Shown piece after piece: positions 56,834-64,000 of a DNA stretch of 64,000 nt. The notes below the pieces were generated by a model. It had not been told where the DNA came from. It ran no database searches and was given only the letters and a program-made list of their open reading frames with translations. Origin of the DNA: JASJBU01 sp963790775 (GTDB lineage Bacteria; Pseudomonadota; Gammaproteobacteria; Chromatiales; Chromatiaceae); assembly GCA_963790775.1 (NCBI GenBank), contig CAWBPR010000013.1, positions 1 to 64,000 of the forward strand, in the 5' to 3' direction. The number at the start of each line of letters is the position of its first letter. The stretch's first letter is position 1. A program made the position numbers and the translations under genes.

Positions 56834-59269
56834 ATGAAAGAGAAGCTGGTACTCATCGGCAATGGAATGGCCGGCATGCGCACCCTGGAAGAGCTGTTGA
56901 AGCTCGACGAGGCCGAGAAATACGATATCAGTGTGTTTGGCGCCGAGCCGCACCCGAACTACAACCGCATCCTGCTCTCCCCCGTTCTGGCGGGTGAGAA
57001 GACCATCGATGACATTATCCTCAACAGCCGGGAGTGGTATGCCGAAAATGGCATTACCCTGCATACCGGTGACAAAGTGGTCAAGGTCGACCGGGTCGGC
57101 CGTAAGGTCATAACCGAAAGCGGCATGGCAGTGGCTTATGATCGCCTGCTGATCGCTACCGGTTCCAATCCCTTCATCATTCCCGTGCCCGGCGCAGATC
57201 TTGAGGGAGTCATCGGATTTCGCGACATCGCCGATGTGGACACCATGCTGAATGCCTCCACGTCTTATAAGAAGGCAGTGGTCATCGGTGGTGGTCTGCT
57301 GGGTCTGGAAGCGGCCAATGGTCTGATGAAGCAGGGTATGGAAGTCAAAGTGGTGCATCTGATGGATCGCCTGATGGAGCGCCAGTTGGATGATCCGGCT
57401 GCGGCGATGCTGAAACGTTCTCTGGAAGAGCGTGGCATGGAGTTTCTGATGCAGGCCCAGACTGCCGAGATCCTGGGTGAAGACCGGGTCACCGGCGTGA
57501 AGTTCGCCGATGGCTCGCAGGTCGAGGCGGATCTGGTGGTGATGGCGGTGGGTATTCGCCCCAACATGGAACTGGCGCAGCAGGCGGGGCTCTATTGCGA
57601 GCGGGGCATAGTGGTCAACGACACCATGCAGACCTACGACCCACGCATTTATGCGGTGGGTGAGTGCGTGCAGCATCGCGGCACCTGCTACGGCCTGGTG
57701 GCGCCCCTGTTCGAGCAGGCGAAGGTCTGCGCCAACCACCTGGCCCATCTTGGTTATGGCCGTTACGAAGGTTCGGTGACTTCCACCAAGCTGAAGGTTA
57801 CCGGCATCGATCTGTTCTCGGCGGGTAATTTCGAAGGCGGTGACGGCACCGAGGATATCGTCTTCCAGGACCCGGCGGGCGGCGTCTACAAGAAGATCGT
57901 GCTCAAGGATAACAAGGTCGAGGGTGCGGTGCTGTATGGCGACACCATGGACGGGGCCTGGTACTTCCAGCTGATGCGCAACGGCAACGACATCTCGGAT
58001 ATCCGCGACCATCTGATCTTCGGCGAATCCCACCTCGGTGATTCCGGTCACGGGGGTCAAAACAAGGCGGCGGCGATGGCCGATGATGCCCAGGTGTGTG
58101 ACTGCAACGGGGTGTGCAAGGGCGATATCGTCAAGGCGATCGCCAGCAAGGGCCTGTTCACCGTGGACGATGTGAAGCTGCACACCAAGGCGGCGGCCTC
58201 CTGCGGCTCCTGTACCGGCCTGGTGGAGCAGATCCTCGCCAGCACCCTGGGTGGCGATTACTCCGCCCCGGAACACAAACCGGTCTGCCGCTGTACCGAT
58301 CATACCCATGACGAGGTGCGGGCGGCGATCCGGGAGCAGAAGCTGACCTCCATGCAGGCGGTCCGCCATGCCCTGGACTGGCGCAGCAAGGATGGCTGTC
58401 ATGTCTGCCGCCCGGCCCTCAATTATTATCTGATCTCCACCTGGCCGCTGGAGGCCAAGGATGATCCCCAGTCCCGCTTTGTCAACGAGCGGGTGCATGG
58501 CAACATCCAGAAGGACGGTACCTACTCGGTGATCCCACGGATCTTCGGCGGCACCACTACGCCGGACCATCTGCGCGCCATCGCCGACGCCACCGAAAAG
58601 TTCAATGTGGGCGAGGTGCGCATCACCGGCGGGGAACGCATCAACATGCTGGGGGTGCAGAAGGAGGACCTGCCGGCGATCTGGGAGTTTCTCACGGAGA
58701 GAGGATTTGTCTCCGGGCATGCCTATGGCAAGGCTATGCGCACCGCGAAGAGCTGTGTCGGCTCCACCTGGTGCCGCTTCGGCACCCAGGATTCGACCCA
58801 GATGGCGATAGATATGGAGCAGATGACCTGGGGTTCCTGGATGCCGCACAAGTTCAAGCTGGCCGCCTCCGGCTGTCCGCGTAACTGCGCCGAGGCCACG
58901 ATCAAGGATTTCGGGGTGGTGGGTATCGACTCCGGCTGGGAGATCCACATCGGTGGTAACGGCGGCGTGAAGGTGCGCGCCACCGACCTGCTGTGCCGGG
59001 TCGAGACAAAACAGGAGGTGCTGGATGTTTGCGCCGCCTTTATCCAGGTCTACCGGGAGGAGGCTCATTATCTGGAGCGCACCGCGCCCTGGGTCGAGCG
59101 GGTCGGACTCACCTATGTGAAGGAGCGGGTTATGGAAGACGAGGAGAACCGTAAGGCATTGATCGAACGCTTCAAGATCTCCCAGAAGGTCTCACAGGTT
59201 GATCCCTGGGCAGAACGCGCGAAGGGTGAGTCGGCCCATGAGTTTACGCCACTCAAGATCATCGCATAA
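56834..59269 (+). CDS. nirB: Assimilatory nitrite reductase [NAD(P)H], large subunit
   Basis: The 811-residue enzyme reduces nitrite to ammonium. The N-terminal FAD/NAD domain has VLIGNGMAGMRTLEELL and AVVIGGGLLGLEAANGL. A BFD-like [2Fe-2S] domain follows near residue 420: CDCNGVCKGDIVKAI and CGSCTGLVEQIL. The C-terminal siroheme/[4Fe-4S] half has CVGSTWCRFG near 640 and CPRNCAEATIKDFG near 680, the four cluster cysteines. GAGG precedes ATG 56834. It is followed by nirD (25 bp). It is the first gene of the nitrate assimilation operon, with a sigma54-like promoter. Confidence 0.96.
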   Translation: MKEKLVLIGNGMAGMRTLEELLKLDEAEKYDISVFGAEPHPNYNRILLSPVLAGEKTIDDIILNSREWYAENGITLHTGDKVVKVDRVGRKVITESGMAVAYDRLLIATGSNPFIIPVPGADLEGVIGFRDIADVDTMLNASTSYKKAVVIGGGLLGLEAANGLMKQGMEVKVVHLMDRLMERQLDDPAAAMLKRSLEERGMEFLMQAQTAEILGEDRVTGVKFADGSQVEADLVVMAVGIRPNMELAQQAGLYCERGIVVNDTMQTYDPRIYAVGECVQHRGTCYGLVAPLFEQAKVCANHLAHLGYGRYEGSVTSTKLKVTGIDLFSAGNFEGGDGTEDIVFQDPAGGVYKKIVLKDNKVEGAVLYGDTMDGAWYFQLMRNGNDISDIRDHLIFGESHLGDSGHGGQNKAAAMADDAQVCDCNGVCKGDIVKAIASKGLFTVDDVKLHTKAAASCGSCTGLVEQILASTLGGDYSAPEHKPVCRCTDHTHDEVRAAIREQKLTSMQAVRHALDWRSKDGCHVCRPALNYYLISTWPLEAKDDPQSRFVNERVHGNIQKDGTYSVIPRIFGGTTTPDHLRAIADATEKFNVGEVRITGGERINMLGVQKEDLPAIWEFLTERGFVSGHAYGKAMRTAKSCVGSTWCRFGTQDSTQMAIDMEQMTWGSWMPHKFKLAASGCPRNCAEATIKDFGVVGIDSGWEIHIGGNGGVKVRATDLLCRVETKQEVLDVCAAFIQVYREEAHYLERTAPWVERVGLTYVKERVMEDEENRKALIERFKISQKVSQVDPWAERAKGESAHEFTPLKIIA

Positions 59270-59294
59270 ATAATGTATCAAGCAGGTTGAAAAA

Positions 59295-59624
59295 ATGAGT
59301 GAAAACTGGATTGAAGTAGGCAAGGTTGAGGACATACCTCAGCTGGGTTCCCGAGTGGTGCAGTCCCCCGAAGGCGCCATCGCGATCTTTCGCAACTCGG
59401 ATGACGAGGTATTCGCTCTGCGCAACAAATGCCCGCATAAGGGTGGACCACTCTCAGAAGGCATAGTCTCCGGAAGGAGAGTGACCTGCCCGCTGCACAA
59501 TTGGGTAATGGAGTTGGAGAGCGGCAGCGCGATTGCCCCGGATGTGGGATGCGCACCGGCCTATCCGGTCAAGGTTGAAGGTGATGTCATCTTCCTGAGT
59601 CTGGTGGTTTCAAACGATTGTTGA
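59295..59624 (+). CDS. nirD: Nitrite reductase small subunit (NirD, Rieske-like)
   Basis: The 109-residue Rieske-fold protein keeps the ligand motif KCPHKGGPLSEG and CPLHNWVMELESG, so unlike E. coli NirD it should bind a [2Fe-2S] cluster. It is the partner of NirB in electron transfer to siroheme. It lies 25 bp after nirB and 63 bp before the nitrate reductase gene. Start ATG 59295. Confidence 0.94.
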   Translation: MSENWIEVGKVEDIPQLGSRVVQSPEGAIAIFRNSDDEVFALRNKCPHKGGPLSEGIVSGRRVTCPLHNWVMELESGSAIAPDVGCAPAYPVKVEGDVIFLSLVVSNDC

Positions 59625-59687
59625 AGCGCTGTTTCTCCCCTCCGGCGAGAGAGAAGAGTCGCTGTCTGATTTATTGAGAGAGTCAGT

Positions 59688-61892
59688 ATGTTATTTGGGC
59701 GTACCAAGAAGAACCCGATCAAGATTGCCGACAAGGGCGTCAAAGAGTGGAAATATGCCGCCTGCGGTTACTGTTCCACCGGCTGCTCCATCGAAGTAGG
59801 CCTGAATGCGGATGGTAAACCTGTCGCCTCCCGCGGTGTGGCCGAGGCTGACGTCAACCGTGGCAAGCTCTGTCTGAAGGGGATTTTCGAACACGAGTTG
59901 TTCGATTCCGCCGGACGCGGCACCGAGCCACTGATACGCGAGCACTGGCACCAGGCCTGGCAACCCACCGACTGGGATACGGCGCTGGATAAGGTGCATG
60001 AAGGTATTGTTACTATTCAGGAGAAATACGGCCGCGATTCTTTCGCCGTGATCTCCACCGGACAGATGCTCACCGAGGAGTTCTATACCTTGGGCAAGCT
60101 CACCCGCGGGTTGATCGGCACCAACAACTACGACGGCAACACCACCCTGTGCATGGCCTCGGCGGTGTCCGGCTACAAGCGCTCCTTCGGTTCGGACGGA
60201 CCGCCAGGCTGCTATGAGGATTTCGCACACACCGACTGCCTGATCGCCTGGGGTTCCAATCTGCCGGAACAGCACCCGATTATCTACTGGCGCATGAAAG
60301 AGGCCCAGGAGGCGCGTGGCTTTCCGCTCATCGTGGTAGACCCGCGGGTCACCATGCTGGCGCAGAATGCCGACCTGCATCTGCCCATCACGCCGGGTAC
60401 CGATGTGGTGCTGCAGAATGCCCTGATGCATGTGATACTGGATGAGGGTCTGGAAGATGCAGCCTACATTGAGGCCAACACCAACGGCATCGAAGAGCTG
60501 AGAGCCGAAGTCGCCAACTACGATCCAGTGACCGCCGCCAAGATCTGCGGCATCGACGAAGACACCATCCGTCATGTGGCGCGTCGCTTCGCGAATGCCG
60601 GCGCGGCGATGCAGATCTGGACCATGGGCATCAACCAATCGACCCATGGTTCCGACGGCGTGGTTGGCATCAACAATCTGGCCCTGCTCACCGGCAACAT
60701 CGGCAAGCCCGGCGGCACCAGCCTCTCCATCACCGGTCAGTGCAACGCCATGGGCACCCGCGAGTGGTCCTCCTGTTCGGGTCTGCCCAACTACCGTTAT
60801 CTGGAGAATCCGGAGCACCGGAAAGAAATCGCCAAGTTCTGGAACATCGATCCTGAGTTCTTTCCCAAGCAGCGCGGCATGTTCCAGACCGATATCTACC
60901 ATGCTATCGAGTCGGGTCAGATCAAGGGGCTGTGGCTGATCGCCACCAATCCCATGTCCTCTCTGCCGAATACCTCACGCATCCGCAAAGCCATGGAGAA
61001 GCTGGAATTCTGTGCGGTGCAGGACTGCTATCAGGACACCGAGAGCGCCCAGTACGCCCATGTCTATCTGCCCGCCGGCACCTGGGCGGAGAAGGAGGGG
61101 GTGATGACCAACACCGAACGGCGCATCAACCTGGTCAAGCCGATCAGCGAGCCACCGGGGCAGGCCAAGCCTGATCTGTGGGTTTTCAATCGTATGGCAG
61201 AGCGTTTCAATCGCGAGGGCAAAGTCACATTTCCTGAACGCGCCCCGGATATCTTCCTGGAGATGGCCAGTATTTCAAAAGGCCGGCTTTCCGACATTTC
61301 AGGCATGAACCATGAGTTGATCGAGAAGAGCCGAGGCATCCAGTGGCCCTATACCCAGGATCAAGTGGAACAGGGGGAGGCGCCGCCAAAAGGTGGCAAG
61401 CGACTCTATACAGAGGATGGCAGCTTCAGCTATCCCGATGGTAAGGCAAAGCTGATCCCGCTGCCCTTCATCGACAACAACGAGGTGCCGGACGAGAAAT
61501 TCCCCATCTGGCTCAACACCGGGCGTCTGATCGAGCACTGGCACGGCCGCACCAAGACCGGCAAGATCGGCAACAACAACAAGTACAGCCCGATTCCGTT
61601 CATCGAGATCAACCCGGATCTGGCAGCCGAGCTGGGCATACTGCGCGGTGAATATGTGCGTCTGGTGTCACGCCGCTCCGACGCGGTGGTGATGGCTACG
61701 CCCACCCAGCGGGTGCCGAAGAATATGGTGTTCCTGCCATTTCACTTTCACGACTGCGCCAACCGGCTGACCCTGGGTCTGCTGGACCCCCATTCACGTC
61801 AGCCTGCCTACAAGCAATCCGCCATCCGTATCGAGCGTATCGCCGATCAGAAAGCGGCGGCCAGGCTGAGCATGGAAATGCGTAAATTCTGA
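59688..61892 (+). CDS. nasA: Assimilatory-type nitrate reductase catalytic subunit (NasA/NarB)
   Basis: The 734-residue molybdopterin (bis-MGD) enzyme has the N-terminal [4Fe-4S] motif YAACGYCSTGCSIEVG…GKLCLKG. The segment TTLCMASAVSGYKRSFGSDGPPG contains the Mo-ligand Cys, as in Nap/Nas enzymes. It has no twin-arginine signal, so it is cytoplasmic. The length matches NarB-type enzymes; the C-terminal [2Fe-2S] domain of longer NasA proteins is absent. Electrons must come from another subunit, and the next gene, 9 bp downstream, encodes a FeS/membrane fusion. Formate-dehydrogenase-like activity is an alternative, but the nirBD context favours nitrate. Confidence 0.9.
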   Translation: MLFGRTKKNPIKIADKGVKEWKYAACGYCSTGCSIEVGLNADGKPVASRGVAEADVNRGKLCLKGIFEHELFDSAGRGTEPLIREHWHQAWQPTDWDTALDKVHEGIVTIQEKYGRDSFAVISTGQMLTEEFYTLGKLTRGLIGTNNYDGNTTLCMASAVSGYKRSFGSDGPPGCYEDFAHTDCLIAWGSNLPEQHPIIYWRMKEAQEARGFPLIVVDPRVTMLAQNADLHLPITPGTDVVLQNALMHVILDEGLEDAAYIEANTNGIEELRAEVANYDPVTAAKICGIDEDTIRHVARRFANAGAAMQIWTMGINQSTHGSDGVVGINNLALLTGNIGKPGGTSLSITGQCNAMGTREWSSCSGLPNYRYLENPEHRKEIAKFWNIDPEFFPKQRGMFQTDIYHAIESGQIKGLWLIATNPMSSLPNTSRIRKAMEKLEFCAVQDCYQDTESAQYAHVYLPAGTWAEKEGVMTNTERRINLVKPISEPPGQAKPDLWVFNRMAERFNREGKVTFPERAPDIFLEMASISKGRLSDISGMNHELIEKSRGIQWPYTQDQVEQGEAPPKGGKRLYTEDGSFSYPDGKAKLIPLPFIDNNEVPDEKFPIWLNTGRLIEHWHGRTKTGKIGNNNKYSPIPFIEINPDLAAELGILRGEYVRLVSRRSDAVVMATPTQRVPKNMVFLPFHFHDCANRLTLGLLDPHSRQPAYKQSAIRIERIADQKAAARLSMEMRKF

Positions 61893-61901
61893 GGTTTAGC
61901 A

Positions 61902-63791
61902 ATGTTTGAAGTACGCGAGAATGAACCCGGTTATGCCTTGCTCAATGACCCCACGAGTAAGAGCCACAACCAGTATGGCAAGCCGATAGAGATCGTCAAC
62001 GAGGGTGATGAACTGTATGGCCAGAGCCTGAATATCAATGCTGACAGTGAGGTGGGTGAGAATCCCAACCGCTACAAACAGCACGGCTTCTACTTCAATG
62101 CGGATAACTGCATCGCCTGCCACGCCTGCGAGGCGGCCTGCAGCGAGAAGAACGATAATCCAGCGCACATCGCCTTCCGTTCGGTGGGCTTCGTCGAGGG
62201 CGGCACCTATCCGGCCTACCAGCGCCTCAACATTTCCATGGCCTGCAACCATTGCGACAATCCGGTCTGCCTGAAGGGCTGCCCGACCCGCGCCTATACC
62301 AAGTTTGCCGAGTACGGCGCGGTGCTGCAGGACCCGGATATCTGCTTCGGCTGCGGCTACTGTACCTGGGTCTGCCCCTACAATGCTCCACAGCTCGATC
62401 CGGTGCAGGGCCAGGTGACCAAGTGCAACATGTGTGTCGACCGCCTGGAGGTAGGCCTCAAACCCGCGTGCGTCTCCGCCTGCCTGGGCAAGGCCCTGGA
62501 CTTCGGCGTGATCGAGAACATCCCGCAGGGGCGCACCCAGGCGAAGACCGAGATCCCTGGTTTTCCGCGCACCGACATCACCAACCCGAACATCCGCTTT
62601 CAGCAGACCCGCACTACCCAGCGGGACATGGTGCGGGTGGACAGCACCGCAGTGAAATACCATCGTGACGACAGTGAGGGGGCCTTCCGTCCTATGGTTG
62701 ATCCGAAACACGGCTTCCAGCGGGAGTGGAATCTGCGCAAGCTGCTGGGCTCCCACGAGAACGCCCACATCGCTTTTACGCTCAGCGTGCAGGCGGTCAT
62801 GGGGGCCTTCCTGTTGCTGGTTCTGGGTGGATGGTCCGGTCGGGAAGCCATTACCAGCTTCAAGGACAGCTCGGCCTTTCTGCCGACCCTGCTGGTGATG
62901 CTGATCCTGATGGGTGTCGGCCTGTTCAAGCTCAACATGCACCTGGGCAAGCCGCACCGCTTCTATCGCGGCTTCTATAATCTGCGGCTGTCGCCGGTGA
63001 GCCGGGAGATCGCCGGAGTGTCGGCCTTCTTTGCGGGTCTGGTGGGTTACAGCTTTTTCAGCCTGTTCGATGGGGCGCTGGCCCAGGGGCTGCAGACCGC
63101 CTTTGCCCTGTTCGGCGTGCTGGGTGCGGGATTGGGGGGGTACTACATGTACAAGCTGTATCGCATACCGGCGCGTCCTTACTGGGACCACTGGCATACC
63201 GGCGCGTCATTTGCCGGCACTGCCCTGAGCCTTGGATCTCTGATGATCGGGTTGGTAGCGCTGCTGTTCGGGGGGATGTCTGCGGGGCTGGCTCAGACGC
63301 TGCTGATGGTGATTGGTCTTGGTCTTGTGCTGGAAGCTGTCGGCTTACTGGCCCATGCCCATGATCTTGAGTCTCAGGAGAGTGAAGGTGCAGCCTCACT
63401 GTACGAACAGAGCACCACCTTTGGCTATCCCTACTGGCTGCGCAATGGTCTGCTGGCGTCTGCCCTGGTGCTGGCCGTAGGAATGGCCCTGTCCGGCAGC
63501 AACAATGTCTGGGCATTCAGCCTGCTCGCACTGCTGGCGCTGAGTGCCTCCATCATCAGCCGCGCAATCTTCTATGTCCTGGTGATCCCCACCACCATGC
63601 CCGGCGCTTTCTTCTGGAAGAACAAAGGGTTTGTCGAGCACGCTCGTGAGTCAGGACTGGCCGACATGCCGCAACTGGGTGTCGCCTATGAGCGTCACCA
63701 CTCGTTCAGGGTGAGTGAGTTACTGGAGACGCTGGGTTCGACCTCTCTGCAGGAGAAGATTGCCCAGGCGCGGCGTGTCTTCACCGGCTGA
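61902..63791 (+). CDS. Fused DmsB-like FeS and DmsC-like membrane subunit of the nitrate reductase
   Basis: The 629-residue protein is a fusion. Residues about 60-225 carry four [4Fe-4S] motifs: CIACHACEAAC, CNHCDNPVCLKGC, CFGCGYCTWVC, and CNMC followed by CVSAC. After a linker, residues about 290-590 form a DmsC/NrfD-like quinol-oxidising anchor with about eight helices (MGAFLLLVLGGW…NMHLGKPHRFYRGFYNL…). It has no signal peptide, which fits a cytoplasm-facing catalytic partner. It probably lets nasA draw electrons from the quinone pool instead of NAD(P)H or ferredoxin. The gene directly follows nasA. Confidence 0.88.
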   Translation: MFEVRENEPGYALLNDPTSKSHNQYGKPIEIVNEGDELYGQSLNINADSEVGENPNRYKQHGFYFNADNCIACHACEAACSEKNDNPAHIAFRSVGFVEGGTYPAYQRLNISMACNHCDNPVCLKGCPTRAYTKFAEYGAVLQDPDICFGCGYCTWVCPYNAPQLDPVQGQVTKCNMCVDRLEVGLKPACVSACLGKALDFGVIENIPQGRTQAKTEIPGFPRTDITNPNIRFQQTRTTQRDMVRVDSTAVKYHRDDSEGAFRPMVDPKHGFQREWNLRKLLGSHENAHIAFTLSVQAVMGAFLLLVLGGWSGREAITSFKDSSAFLPTLLVMLILMGVGLFKLNMHLGKPHRFYRGFYNLRLSPVSREIAGVSAFFAGLVGYSFFSLFDGALAQGLQTAFALFGVLGAGLGGYYMYKLYRIPARPYWDHWHTGASFAGTALSLGSLMIGLVALLFGGMSAGLAQTLLMVIGLGLVLEAVGLLAHAHDLESQESEGAASLYEQSTTFGYPYWLRNGLLASALVLAVGMALSGSNNVWAFSLLALLALSASIISRAIFYVLVIPTTMPGAFFWKNKGFVEHARESGLADMPQLGVAYERHHSFRVSELLETLGSTSLQEKIAQARRVFTG

Positions 63792-63820
63792 GCGGAATCT
63801 TGGCCCGAGAAGCAAGAATG

Positions 63821-63859
63821 AAGCGCCACTCAGTCAATGTCATCGACGGAGTGGCGTTT
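63821..63859 (+). terminator. Possible terminator of the nas operon
   Basis: AAGCGCCACTC pairs with GAGTGGCGTTT (10 of 11) around a 17-nt loop, 30 bp after the last stop. There is only a short T run. Confidence 0.45.
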
Positions 63860-63904
63860 GTCAGATTGAATGGTTATTAATTCTACTTGGATTCTCAGAT
63901 GCAG

Positions 63905-63993
63905 GGTGCGCCGTGCGCACCGCATATGCCCTTGGTGACACCATTACAGCGTTGGAACATGGTGCCAATGGGTTTTGGTGGGCACGGCGCACC
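63905..63993. repeat. GC-rich inverted repeat at the right edge
   Basis: GGTGCGCCGTGC (63905-63916) and GCACGGCGCACC (63982-63993) are perfect complements 65 bp apart. The first arm begins a smaller stem GGTGCG/CGCACC. It may be a small dispersed palindromic repeat; the window ends before its context is clear. Confidence 0.5.
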
Positions 63994-64000
63994 ACGGAGT

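Noticed and set aside
56816..59068. 750-codon open frame antisense to nirB
   Set aside because: nirB is unequivocal; the antisense frame is a codon-bias effect of the GC-rich gene.

Overview
The window looks like chromosome of a free-living or symbiotic gammaproteobacterium, plausibly a sulfur-oxidiser relative (Chromatiales/Sedimenticola-like). This is inferred from the rpsU-yqeY-dnaG-rpoD order with divergent tsaD, the epmB/efp/epmA cluster, and a NarK/NirBD/Nas nitrate assimilation block. No 16S gene is present, so taxonomy is tentative.

Layout. (1) 1-12,780 is an accessory island abutting the 3' end of a tRNA-Ile2(CAU) gene. It holds a broken beta-helix/carbohydrate-binding gene and an internally duplicated secreted-type protein. 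It also holds a three-recombinase (RIT-type) element with long terminal inverted repeats, itself split by a 2.2-kb DDE insertion sequence. To the right are an integrase clipped by that element, ICE-like HTH genes, a vapBC pair whose toxin is interrupted, and a truncated tRNA-associated integrase. Most genes here are frameshifted. (2) 12,780-24,700 is core: tRNA, rpoD, dnaG, yqeY, rpsU, tsaD, epmB, efp, epmA, a YcbB-type L,D-transpeptidase, a MepK-type endopeptidase and a CPCC protein. (3) 24,700-32,300 holds a DUF5658 membrane protein, a heavily decayed DUF5666 lipoprotein gene, a tight four-gene operon (aminotransferase, rhodanese, Sco-like, psd) and hsp20. (4) 32,500-45,500 has a PAS4-GGDEF-EAL protein followed by a translationally coupled six-gene exopolysaccharide operon. 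That operon encodes a BcsB-like protein (one frameshift), an MshEN-GT2 synthase fusion, a polytopic GT-C-like protein, a lipoprotein glycoside hydrolase, a beta-barrel and a CotH-family kinase. (5) 45,700-54,700 holds a frameshifted OMP, a long perfect hairpin, a DUF4124 pseudogene, an Npt-type nucleotide transporter, a spermidine-synthase-like membrane protein, pcm, a nasT pseudogene and a PP2C/kinase. (6) 54,700-63,800 is nitrate assimilation: narK diverging from nirB-nirD-nasA and a fused FeS/DmsC-like membrane subunit, with sigma54-like promoters in front of both arms.

How it fits together. Nitrate is imported by NarK and reduced by the NasA-type enzyme with a membrane-fused electron-transfer partner; nitrite is then reduced by NirBD. 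The usual antiterminator NasT is broken, so control probably rests on sigma54/NtrC. The polysaccharide operon appears c-di-GMP controlled through an N-terminal MshEN domain, replacing the PilZ domain of BcsA, with a c-di-GMP turnover enzyme encoded next door. About a dozen genes carry frameshifts, while housekeeping genes are intact. Several breaks fall in short G or C runs, so some could be sequencing errors.
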